A DNA stretch of 64,000 nt from assembly GCA_964368495.1 (NCBI GenBank), contig CAYJAJ010000001.1:1-64000 (forward strand), read 5' to 3'. Shown piece by piece: positions 15,764 to 23,440 of this stretch (positions are counted from its first letter, which is position 1; every line of letters starts with the position of its first letter). The translations under genes were made by a program, and so were the position numbers. Source of the DNA: CALVGQ01 sp964368495. GTDB lineage: Bacteria; Bacillota_I; Bacilli_A; Erysipelotrichales; Erysipelotrichaceae. A model generated the notes under the pieces. The model ran no database searches. It was not told where the DNA came from and saw only the letters and a program-made list of their open reading frames with translations.

Positions 15764-18070
15764 TTATTTATTTGAAAATTGTATTATTTTTGAAATATTA
15801 TCATATTTGAATACTTCATCATCAGTAATGTTAACGAGTGTAGGTGCACTCATAATATCGAGTTTTTTACATAAATCTGCATTTTCATTCGCATCAACTA
15901 CTTTATAAGAAATCCCTTTTTTATCTAAAACTTCTTTAGCAATTTTACAGTTGGGGCATGTTGTAGTTGTGAATAATAGAAATTCATTGGACTGTTTTTT
16001 AATTTGGTTACTATAGTTGTTTTCTACAGAAACATTGTAAACTTTGCGATCTTTAAATTCTTGTGATTTTCCAGTATTCCAATTTTGAACTGGGCGATAA
16101 TAACCTGTGATACGGCTATATAATTCAGTGGGACTATCACATTTTAAACAAGTAGAAACTTCTCCAGCGATATAGCCATGGTTTTTACATACAGAATATG
16201 TAGGTGATAAAGTGTAGTAAGGTAGTTTATAGTTTTCCGCAATTGATTTAACTAAAGTTGCAGCAGCTTGCCAATCTGGAAGCTTTTCACCTAAGAATGT
16301 ATAAAGTGTTTGAAGTTCATCTTGAATATCAAGTACTTCGAAAATATCGTCAGTGAAATTTACTGGACAATGAGAACTATTTGTATAATAAGGATCATTA
16401 TTTTCATTCGCACATATAATTTGCGGGTATTTCTCTTTATCATGTTTAGCAAAACGATATGTAGTTGACTCGGCAGGGGTTGCTTCTAAGTTGTATAAGT
16501 CACCAAATTCTTCTTGAAAATCAGATAATTTTGAACGCATATGATTCAAAACTTTTTTTGCAAATGCAATCGTTTCAGGATGAGTCATATCTTTTTTTAT
16601 CCAATTAGCATTTAATCCTACTTCATTCATTCCGATAATACCAAGTGTAGAAAAATGATTGTTAAATGTTCCTAAATAACGTTTGGTATAAGGATATAGT
16701 CCCTCTTCTAATAATTTAGTAATAATTTGACGTTTCGTTCTTAGTGATCTAGCGCTAATATTCATTAATTTGTCTAAATGCACAAAGAAATCTTCTTCAT
16801 TTTTTGCAAGGTAGGCAATTCTAGGTAAATTGATTGTAACAACACCTATTGAACCTGTACTTTCTCCAGACCCGAAAAATCCACCTGATTTTTTTCTTAA
16901 TTCCCTTAAATCTAATCTTAATCTACAACACATTGAACGAACGTCACTTGGTTCCATATCACTATTGATGTAATTAGAGAAATAAGGGGTACCATATTTT
17001 GCAGTCATTTCAAATAAAAGTTTGTTGTTTTCGTTAGGTGACCAATCGAAGTTCTTGGTGATTGAATATGTAGGGATTGGATATTGAAAACCACGTCCAT
17101 TATAATCTCCTTCAATCATGATTTCTAAGAAAGCTTTGTTGATCATATCCATTTCTTTTTGGCAATCTTTGTATTTAAAGTCAACTTCTTTTCCACCGAT
17201 GATACAGTTTAATTCAGCTAAGTCATTTGGAATCACCCAGTCCAGTGTGATGTTTGAAAAAGGAGCTTGTGTTCCCCACCGAGAAGGTGTATTTACACCA
17301 TAAATAAATGATTCAAGACATTTTTTTGTTTGCTCAAACGTTAAATTATCTACTTTAACAAATGGAGCTAAATAAGTATCGAATGATGAAAAAGCTTGTG
17401 CTCCTGCCCATTCATTTTGCATAATTCCTAAAAAATTAACCATTTGATTGCATATCGTTGATAAATGCTTTGCTGGAGCGGAAGTGATTTTCCCTGTGAT
17501 TCCACCTAAACCTTCTTGAATAAGTTGTTTTAGTGACCATCCGGCACAGTACCCAGTAAGCATAGACAAGTCATGAATGTGGATATCAGCATTTCTATGA
17601 GCATCTGCAACTTCTTGATCATAGATTTCTGATAACCAATAATTAGCAGTAATGGCACCGCTGTTGCTTAATATTAAACCACCTACAGAATATGTAACTG
17701 TTGAGTTTTCTTTCACTCTCCAGTCTGTTACTTTAACATAACTATCAACAATGGATTTGTAGTCAATAATAGTAGATTTCATGTTTCTGATTTTTTCTCT
17801 TTGTTTGCGATATAAAATATAGCACTTAGCAACTTCACCATAGCCGCTGTTAATTAATATTTGTTCAACGCTGTCTTGAATTGCTTCAACGCTGATTTTT
17901 TCATCCTTCACTTTAGATTCAAAATCGGCAGTAACTCGTAGAGCCAACATATCAATAACTGAATCATGATAATTTGTATTGCTAGCCTCAAATGCTTTTC
18001 TAATTGCTTCAGAAATTTTGATGATTCCGAAATCGACTAATTTACCATCTCTTTTGATTACTCTGTACAT
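15764..18070 (-). CDS. nrdD: Anaerobic ribonucleoside-triphosphate reductase with C-terminal glutaredoxin domain
   Basis: 768 aa class III ribonucleotide reductase. An ATP-cone occupies residues about 2-95. The body carries the presumed active-site MCCRLR (Cys381, Cys382). A zinc site follows (Cys628-x2-His631, Cys641-x2-Cys644) and the glycyl radical motif RITGYYRP places the radical on Gly656. Classical enzymes end soon after; here residues about 694-768 form a redoxin domain with TTTTCPNCKIAKEVL (Cys705, Cys708) and the cis-Pro motif MSAPTLV. The fused redoxin is expected to reduce the enzyme, replacing formate or a separate NrdH (inference). The gene starts 1 bp after its activase. Confidence 0.95.
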   Translation of the reverse strand: MYRVIKRDGKLVDFGIIKISEAIRKAFEASNTNYHDSVIDMLALRVTADFESKVKDEKISVEAIQDSVEQILINSGYGEVAKCYILYRKQREKIRNMKSTIIDYKSIVDSYVKVTDWRVKENSTVTYSVGGLILSNSGAITANYWLSEIYDQEVADAHRNADIHIHDLSMLTGYCAGWSLKQLIQEGLGGITGKITSAPAKHLSTICNQMVNFLGIMQNEWAGAQAFSSFDTYLAPFVKVDNLTFEQTKKCLESFIYGVNTPSRWGTQAPFSNITLDWVIPNDLAELNCIIGGKEVDFKYKDCQKEMDMINKAFLEIMIEGDYNGRGFQYPIPTYSITKNFDWSPNENNKLLFEMTAKYGTPYFSNYINSDMEPSDVRSMCCRLRLDLRELRKKSGGFFGSGESTGSIGVVTINLPRIAYLAKNEEDFFVHLDKLMNISARSLRTKRQIITKLLEEGLYPYTKRYLGTFNNHFSTLGIIGMNEVGLNANWIKKDMTHPETIAFAKKVLNHMRSKLSDFQEEFGDLYNLEATPAESTTYRFAKHDKEKYPQIICANENNDPYYTNSSHCPVNFTDDIFEVLDIQDELQTLYTFLGEKLPDWQAAATLVKSIAENYKLPYYTLSPTYSVCKNHGYIAGEVSTCLKCDSPTELYSRITGYYRPVQNWNTGKSQEFKDRKVYNVSVENNYSNQIKKQSNEFLLFTTTTCPNCKIAKEVLDKKGISYKVVDANENADLCKKLDIMSAPTLVNITDDEVFKYDNISKIIQFSNK

Positions 18071-18071
18071 G

Positions 18072-19199
18072 TTAATTTTCTCCTCTTATTTTTGTGTTTT
18101 TGATGTTTTTGCTTAATATTTGTTTCGCCTGTTGCATGAAATCATCACTTGGAGTAGAAAAGCTTTGCGAAATAACATTTTCGCTTTCTTTGTAGGGCTG
18201 TAAGGTATAACACTTACATTCCTTTATCCAATCTTTAATTTTGACAACATCATCTAATGTGTGGAGTTCACTTACTAAGGTAGTTCGAAATTCATAATCA
18301 ATTCCACAGTTTTTAATCAATTGAATGGATTTATCGATATTGGTAATATCAAAACATTCCTCTTTGAGTCCTACTGTTTCTGCATATTTCTCTTTCGAAT
18401 TTTTAATATCCATAGCAATGTAATCAATATTGTTCGTTTCGATTAATTCTTGAAGATAATCAGGATAGTATCCATTTGTATCGAGTTTGACAAGATAACC
18501 AAGTTCTTTTATTTTAAAAATGAAATCAATCAATGACGCCTGCACACAAGGTTCTCCACCACTTATACAGACGGCATTTAAAATCTCTTTTCTTTTACTT
18601 AAATAATTGAAAATTTCATCCTGCTGATAATAAGTGATGTTGGGTGGAACAAAAACTAAGTCTTTATTGTGACAAAATGGGCATTTGAAGTTGCACCCGC
18701 TGGTAAATACGGTGCATGCCATTTTGTTTGGATAATCGACTAAACTGATTTTCTGTATCCCGCCGATTTTTATATGTTCGTCATCTTCTTCGATAAAAAC
18801 CTTGGAGTTTAAAGCGACTTTATGAAAATAATCACTGAGTTTTTCTTTATCTAACCCAAGTAACAAGTTGTCGGTGCATTTTTTTCTTATCTCGTATAAA
18901 TCATTTATAATCGTTGCTGCTTTGTTGGTGGTATAAAGTCTTTTTATTCTTCGGTCGAATTCATCAGCTTTAACCAAGATATAACCTTCATCTTCGCACT
19001 TTGATATTGTCTTAGATGTTGTTCCCTTATCGAAATTACCGATTTCAGCAAGCTCTTGCATTGTAATTCCTTCATTTTCATTTATGGTTAGAATGAATAG
19101 AAATTGACCAGAGCCAAGAGAATAATTTTTTAAATTTTTATCTAAATATTTTTGAACATCACGGTATAGTGATGAAATATCTAACAATAAATTATTCAT
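18072..19199 (-). CDS. nrdG: MarR-type regulator fused to class III ribonucleotide reductase activase (NrdG)
   Basis: 375 aa. Residues 1-135 are a MarR-family winged helix: ITMQELAEIGNFDKGTTSK is the recognition region and DEFDRRIKRLYTT the wing. Residues 145-375 are a radical-SAM activase of the NrdG2 type (GIQKISLVDYPNK, then Cys169, Cys173, Cys176 of the 4Fe-4S cluster in CNFKCPFC, then ISGGEP and LDTNGYYP). The activase installs the glycyl radical on NrdD, encoded 1 bp downstream. The ATG at 19199 is chosen because GGGGGAAGGG lies just upstream; an in-frame ATG at 19235 falls in the operator. The usual activase lacks the first 140 residues. It may bind its own promoter palindrome and link repression to the iron-sulfur state (inference). 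Confidence 0.92.
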   Translation of the reverse strand: MNNLLLDISSLYRDVQKYLDKNLKNYSLGSGQFLFILTINENEGITMQELAEIGNFDKGTTSKTISKCEDEGYILVKADEFDRRIKRLYTTNKAATIINDLYEIRKKCTDNLLLGLDKEKLSDYFHKVALNSKVFIEEDDEHIKIGGIQKISLVDYPNKMACTVFTSGCNFKCPFCHNKDLVFVPPNITYYQQDEIFNYLSKRKEILNAVCISGGEPCVQASLIDFIFKIKELGYLVKLDTNGYYPDYLQELIETNNIDYIAMDIKNSKEKYAETVGLKEECFDITNIDKSIQLIKNCGIDYEFRTTLVSELHTLDDVVKIKDWIKECKCYTLQPYKESENVISQSFSTPSDDFMQQAKQILSKNIKNTKIRGEN

Positions 19200-19218
19200 A
19201 AAAGCCCTTCCCCCAAAA

Positions 19219-19240
19219 AATAGTTGGATATGCAACTATT
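19219..19240 (-). promoter_or_regulatory. Palindromic operator, probable target of the MarR domain
   Basis: Perfect inverted repeat with 8-bp arms and 6-bp spacer (aatagttg, gatatg, caactatt). It lies between the -10 box and the start codon, covering the expected transcription start. MarR dimers bind palindromes of this size, and the gene directly downstream encodes a MarR domain. Confidence 0.65.
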
Positions 19241-19252
19241 CGAATATACACA

Positions 19253-19281
19253 ATCATATCACGATAAAAATTCTAGGGCAA
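19253..19281 (-). promoter_or_regulatory. Promoter of the nrdG-nrdD operon
   Basis: On the minus strand TTGCCC (19276-19281) and TATGAT (19253-19258) are exactly 17 bp apart. The predicted start site falls in the palindrome at 19219-19240. Confidence 0.65.
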
Positions 19282-19422
19282 TAAAAATTATTATAGGTAA
19301 TAAATGGAAATCATAATAATCGTAATTATTGTAAACATTGTCAATAAAATAGTTATATTGTATAAGTCAATTATCCTAGCCCTTTACAAACTGTTTCATA
19401 ACATAGTACTGAGGTGAATAAA

Positions 19423-19893
19423 ATGAAATTGAATTTAAAACTATTAATATTTTGTGTAACGCTACCGTTGCTTGTGGGCATAAGTTCTTCATATTTTACT
19501 ATAGATACAATAAAGTTATTTGATGAATTGAAACAACCTTTTTTTGCTCCACCTGCATGGGCGTTTTCAGTTGTATGGCCAGCACTTTACATTTTAATGG
19601 GTGTTTCTCATTATTTAATTGTTGTCGCAAAGAAAGATAAAAAAGAGAAAAAACTGGCTTATAAAATATATTATACTCAGTTGGCTTTTAATTTTTTATG
19701 GTCAATATTGTTTTTTAATTATCAGCTATTATCATTTACTGTTGTATGGATTTTCATTCTTTGGGTATTGATTATTTTAAATATGATTGCAAATTATCGA
19801 TTTTCTAAGTTAGCGATGATTTTATTAATTCCATATTTAGCGTGGGTTACATTTGCTGGATTTTTGAATTTAGCAATTGCGTTACTTAATTAA
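19423..19893 (+). CDS. tspO: TspO/MBR family membrane protein
   Basis: 156 aa with five transmembrane helices. Family motifs are FFAPPAWAFSVVWPALYILMG (shared WxPxxxxF/WPxLY pattern) and QLAFNFLWSILFF. TspO proteins bind tetrapyrroles such as haem precursors and, in some bacteria, degrade or buffer them. The ATG at 19423 follows GAGGTG by 6 bases. It sits directly before a cobalamin riboswitch with no terminator seen in between, which may be coincidence or may reflect a shared tetrapyrrole theme. Confidence 0.88.
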   Translation: MKLNLKLLIFCVTLPLLVGISSSYFTIDTIKLFDELKQPFFAPPAWAFSVVWPALYILMGVSHYLIVVAKKDKKEKKLAYKIYYTQLAFNFLWSILFFNYQLLSFTVVWIFILWVLIILNMIANYRFSKLAMILLIPYLAWVTFAGFLNLAIALLN

Positions 19894-19940
19894 AAAAATT
19901 ATTGTGCTTATTGTTAAACTAATGTAGAATTAAAAACGCA

Positions 19941-20101
19941 TAAGGTGTTATTACAACTTAATAGGGAATAAAGTGAAATGCTTTAACTGCCCCAGCAACC
20001 GTAATACGGATGAAATCCAGCAGTCACTGTGCAATTGCATGGGAAGACGGAGAGTAAAGTGAAGTAGAGTCGGGAGATCTGCCTTAATGTGTATTACCTT
20101 T
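19941..20101 (+). promoter_or_regulatory. Cobalamin riboswitch
   Basis: The B12-box parts occur in order: aaggtgttat at the 5' side of P1, ttaatagggaa, gtgaaatgc, tgccccagcaaccgta, gcagtcactgtgc, gggaagacgg, then gtcgggagatctgcc and finally tattacctt closing P1. It lies upstream of three genes for B12 handling. Adenosylcobalamin or a relative is the expected ligand. Confidence 0.93.
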
Positions 20102-20144
20102 CTTCTGGGAGAAGTAAAAAGGATATTTTTATGCCTATTTTATT

Positions 20145-20173
20145 AACCCGTTAGAAAGTGCGGGTTTTTATTT
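20145..20173 (+). terminator. Expression-platform terminator of the cobalamin riboswitch
   Basis: Hairpin aacccg / cgggtt with a 10-base loop followed by tttattt, ending just before the ribosome binding site of the next gene. It is well placed to switch transcription off when B12 is bound. Confidence 0.75.
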
Positions 20174-20189
20174 GTTTGGAGGGATAAAG

Positions 20190-20684
20190 GTGGATGCAAG
20201 GTGTTGTGCGTATAGTTATTTGAAAGAACAGTCAACTTGTTGTGATTATGAAATTACTACTGATCAATTAGTAAGTGATTTAGCTTTAGCAAAGAATGCA
20301 GTTAAGCACATTAAAGAACTCGATAAGTTGGTTGAATTAATTTACCATTGTAATGGATCAATTCGAGGGAAATTAGCTATTACTACAGATGATTTCAATT
20401 GGTTAAGTGAGATATATGAACAATATCAACAGTTGGCAGGTGTGAATTATTTTGTGGTTCCAAGCGGTTCTGTTGGGGCATGTCATCTACATCATTGTCG
20501 GGTTTTAACTAAAAGCTGTGTACGTTTAGCATATAAAATTGAAAAAGAAGGAATAAGAGTGGATAAGTTGTTATTTAATTTTTTGAACTTGTTGTCAAAT
20601 ACTTTGTTTATGATGGCACTTGTTGAAAACAAAAAAAATAATATTGATGAAATCCCGTTTATATCTAAAAGCTATGAGTGTTAA
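20190..20684 (+). CDS. PduO-type ATP:cob(I)alamin adenosyltransferase-like protein
   Basis: 164 aa, mostly helical. The C-terminal half has the PduO/Cob_adeno_trans pattern: FVVPSGSVGACHLHHCRVLTK resembles the conserved substrate-binding segment (P-x-G-S, then H-x2-R-x2-x-R). The N-terminal ATP loop is less typical. The family adenosylates cob(I)alamin to make coenzyme B12. The start is GTG at 20190, 6 bases after GGAGGG. It is the first gene under the cobalamin riboswitch and overlaps the S component by 11 nt. Cys is frequent (CC twice near the N-terminus), which is unusual. Confidence 0.7.
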   Translation: MDARCCAYSYLKEQSTCCDYEITTDQLVSDLALAKNAVKHIKELDKLVELIYHCNGSIRGKLAITTDDFNWLSEIYEQYQQLAGVNYFVVPSGSVGACHLHHCRVLTKSCVRLAYKIEKEGIRVDKLLFNFLNLLSNTLFMMALVENKKNNIDEIPFISKSYEC

Positions 20685-21201
20685 TAAATTAACTAGAATC
20701 TCACTTTTAGGGTGTATGCAGTTTGTAGCATTTTCAATGTTTTCAGATGTTCTTTACTTGGAAATGATTACATTAACAACAGTTTTATTTGCTTTAGTTT
20801 TTGATAAAGATGAAGCAATATTGGCATCCATAGTTTTTGTGGTGTTGAACATGTTGATTAAACAAGGCATTACTACTTGGTCGATGATGTATTGTCTTAT
20901 TTATCCATCGTATTCGTTGTTGGTGAGTTGTATGAGAAATGTACTTTTAAAGCATCAATTCATTACAATTATCATGACAGGAATTTTATCTTTCGCAACT
21001 GGACAACTTATGCAAATACCATTTATGTTAGTTTCGAAAAGCCTGACTATTTTATATGTACTTGCAGGGCTTAAGACATCATTTATTCAAGGATTTGTAA
21101 GTGCAATTGCTTGCGGAATGCTTTATTATCCAATTTACCGTGTTTTATCAACTATTAGAAGGAGTTATGAAAATGAAAAAATTAACAAAATACATGCTTA
21201 G
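20674..21201 (+). CDS. ECF transporter S component, probably for cobalamin (CbrT-like)
   Basis: 175 aa with about six hydrophobic segments and the S-component start KLTRISLLGCMQFVAFSMF. S components bind the vitamin and use the shared EcfA1-EcfA2-EcfT module (1355-3811 here). B12 as substrate is inferred from the riboswitch, the adenosyltransferase upstream and the lipoprotein downstream; a similar S component gene with an adenosyltransferase neighbour is known from lactobacilli (CbrT). The ATG at 20674 overlaps the upstream stop; an earlier ATG at 20620 is inside the adenosyltransferase gene. Confidence 0.75.
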   Translation: MSVNKLTRISLLGCMQFVAFSMFSDVLYLEMITLTTVLFALVFDKDEAILASIVFVVLNMLIKQGITTWSMMYCLIYPSYSLLVSCMRNVLLKHQFITIIMTGILSFATGQLMQIPFMLVSKSLTILYVLAGLKTSFIQGFVSAIACGMLYYPIYRVLSTIRRSYENEKINKIHA

Positions 21202-21607
21202 CTGTTTATTGATGCTTACTTTAGTAGGATGTTCAACTCAGACTGAGCCAGAAGTATCACCAGCAGCCACTGAAACAATCACTTTGAATTTCACTATCAA
21301 AGATTTATCAAAAGAAGCGGAAATAGTGTTGTATGAAGGACCAGTTGTAGTAAGCGCAGAATGTGAAACACTTGCTGATGTGTTACTTGAAGTTGAAGAA
21401 TTTAATGTAAAAACAGAAGAAGGAGCATATGGGTTAACATTGTTGGCTATGATGGATGTTGAAGGTGATTGGGAAAAAGGCCCTTGGTGGCTTTATGAGT
21501 CTGATAACAATACATCATGTGTTAATGCTGGATACTGTGATGGAATTAGCACACTTGAAATTGAGGACAATGATAATTTCACATTTAAATTAACGAGTGA
21601 ATATTAG
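21173..21607 (+). CDS. Lipoprotein with transcobalamin-like DUF4430 domain
   Basis: 144 aa. A lipoprotein signal peptide ends in LVGC (Cys19 by the ATG at 21173). The mature part is a DUF4430 domain: TLADVLLEVE, then DWEKGPWWLYESDNN, then GISTLEIEDNDNFTFKL. The same fold forms the C-terminal domain of animal transcobalamin and intrinsic factor, so an extracellular cobalamin-binding role is likely. It would hand B12 to the S component upstream (inference). The ATG at 21173 lies 8 bases after AAGGAG; the ATG at 21167 is too close. It overlaps the S-component gene by 29 nt. Confidence 0.8.
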   Translation: MKKLTKYMLSCLLMLTLVGCSTQTEPEVSPAATETITLNFTIKDLSKEAEIVLYEGPVVVSAECETLADVLLEVEEFNVKTEEGAYGLTLLAMMDVEGDWEKGPWWLYESDNNTSCVNAGYCDGISTLEIEDNDNFTFKLTSEY

Positions 21608-21609
21608 TT

Positions 21610-21629
21610 AGGGCTGAGGCCCTTTTTTT
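21610..21629 (+). terminator. Terminator of the B12 operon
   Basis: agggc-tgag-gccct followed by seven T, 3 bp after the lipoprotein stop. Confidence 0.88.
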
Positions 21630-21652
21630 ATAAGATAAAAATTAATTTTCTT

Positions 21653-21684
21653 TTTAAGTTCATTTAAGGTTCAAGTTCTATACT
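21653..21684 (+). promoter_or_regulatory. Probable response-regulator-activated promoter
   Basis: Direct repeat TTTAAG-ttca-TTTAAG (21653-21668), spaced 10 bp start to start, overlaps the poor -35 region of a TATACT box (21679-21684). OmpR/PhoB-type regulators bind such repeats, and one is encoded at the end of this run of genes. Confidence 0.5.
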
Positions 21685-21758
21685 CAACATGGAAATATAA
21701 ATTTTATCATTACTTGAGTGGGATAAAAGTATATTCATAAAAAGAAAGAGGACAAACA

Positions 21759-23438
21759 ATGGATAAGAAAAAGAAAATGATATTTGGTGCGGTTGCAGGA
21801 GTTGTGGTAGTAGGTTTAGCTGCCTCTACATTATTAAAGCCTACAGCACAAGGAACAACATCAGAAGACAATCAATATTTACGTACAGTAGATTTAGAAA
21901 AAGAGATTTTAGAGGAAACAATTACGGCAACAGGTGTTGTTTTTTCAGATAACAGTTCAACGGTATTTTCACCTATCAATAATGCGACAATTAGTAGTGT
22001 CAATGTTAAAGTAGGGGATATAGTAAGTGAAGGTGACTTACTTGTTTCCTTAGATCAAGGTGATTTGTCAGAACAAATTGCTGATTTAAATGAAGAAATT
22101 GATGAATTAAAAATAGAACTAGATGAAAAATATGAAGACGCACAAGATCAAGAAGATGAGGATTGGGGTGTTGTTTATGCAACAGGTGGAACTCAAGATG
22201 TTTATGAAGAGTTAGAAGCACAGTTAAATAAAATCAATAGCTCAATTCAATATTTACAAGATGCTTATGATACAGAATTTGCAAATTACGAATCTCAATT
22301 AGATACGATTAATGAAAATATTGAAGTTTGTGAGGATGATTATAATGCTAAGAAAATAGCTTATGATCAAGCATTGATTGATGATCCAACAGATACAAAT
22401 GGAAATCATACATTGCTGAAAGATGAAATGGAAAAAGCAGAACAAGCCTTAAAGGCAGCACTTAGCGAAACAGCAGATGATACAGCTTTAAATGCGGCTC
22501 AAACTGAGCTAAACAATGCTTCAACATCACTTAATCAAAAAGAAGTTCAAACACAATATGAACAAGCAAAACAAACTTATGAAACATCGTTAAGTGCATA
22601 CAATTCAAGTGCTACAAAAGAAAATGAAGCAGAAGATGCTTTAGAAGACGATGTTACGTTAGTGGCAAAAATTGAACAATTACAAGATTTGCAGGAACAA
22701 GTAAATGACTATTATATTAAAGCTGAGATTTCAGGTGTAGTAACTGAATTAAATGCTGAGGTTGGTGGAACTACAGCAATGAATGAAAATTTAGCTAAAA
22801 TAGAAGATGCAAATTCACTTCAAATTGAAGTATCTGTTAGCGAAAGCGATGTAAATAATGTATCTGTAGGGCAAACTGCAATTATTTCTTCTGATGCTAC
22901 TGATGCATTGATTAATGGAGTTGTAGCAGAAATATCCCCAACAGCGACAAAACAAGGTGATGGTTCTACTGCAAGTGGTTTTACTGTTGGTATTGATGTT
23001 ATTGAAGAAAACCCAGACTTACTAATTGGGATGAATGCACAAGTAGACATCGTTTTATCATCATCTGAAGCTGAATATGTAGTTCCACTTAGCGCAATAT
23101 TAACTGAAATGGATAAAAGCTATGTTTATGTTCAAATTGACTCAACAATTCAAGTAGAAAAACAAGAAAGTGAAGAGGTTATTTCAACTGAAATTTCAGG
23201 GTTTGAAAAAGTAGAAGTGACACTTGGTAAAGATAATGGATATTATGTACAAATATTTTCGAGTGAATTAAATGATAAAGACAAAATTTTAGCAGATTCC
23301 ACAGGTGAAACCGTTATGCCAAATGTAGAAGACGCAGAAGGTGAAATGCAAGCAGGTGGTATGCAGATACCAGGTGTAACTTCTGGTGCGGGCGGAGCTT
23401 CTGGTATGGGCGGAGCCATGGGTGGACGTGGTAACTAG
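21759..23438 (+). CDS. MacA/HlyD-type membrane fusion protein of an ABC export system
   Basis: 559 aa. Residues 5-24 are a signal anchor. A lipoyl-like half-motif NATISSVNVKVGDIVSEGDLLVSL is followed by a long coiled coil (residues about 100-310), the second lipoyl half YYIKAEISGVVTELNAEVGGT, then beta-barrel domains. The C-terminus is rich in Gly and Met. It forms the extracytoplasmic adaptor of a MacB-type tripartite-like exporter in a Gram-positive setting, as YknX does in Bacillus. Two base pairs separate it from the ATPase. Expected cargo: antimicrobial peptides or lipid-like toxins (inference). Confidence 0.88.
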   Translation: MDKKKKMIFGAVAGVVVVGLAASTLLKPTAQGTTSEDNQYLRTVDLEKEILEETITATGVVFSDNSSTVFSPINNATISSVNVKVGDIVSEGDLLVSLDQGDLSEQIADLNEEIDELKIELDEKYEDAQDQEDEDWGVVYATGGTQDVYEELEAQLNKINSSIQYLQDAYDTEFANYESQLDTINENIEVCEDDYNAKKIAYDQALIDDPTDTNGNHTLLKDEMEKAEQALKAALSETADDTALNAAQTELNNASTSLNQKEVQTQYEQAKQTYETSLSAYNSSATKENEAEDALEDDVTLVAKIEQLQDLQEQVNDYYIKAEISGVVTELNAEVGGTTAMNENLAKIEDANSLQIEVSVSESDVNNVSVGQTAIISSDATDALINGVVAEISPTATKQGDGSTASGFTVGIDVIEENPDLLIGMNAQVDIVLSSSEAEYVVPLSAILTEMDKSYVYVQIDSTIQVEKQESEEVISTEISGFEKVEVTLGKDNGYYVQIFSSELNDKDKILADSTGETVMPNVEDAEGEMQAGGMQIPGVTSGAGGASGMGGAMGGRGN

Positions 23439-23440
23439 CC

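Noticed and set aside
22006..22221. Leu/His-rich minus-strand frame opposite the adaptor coiled coil
   Set aside because: Composition is what the reverse of a coiled-coil coding sequence gives; no ribosome binding site and no homology pattern.
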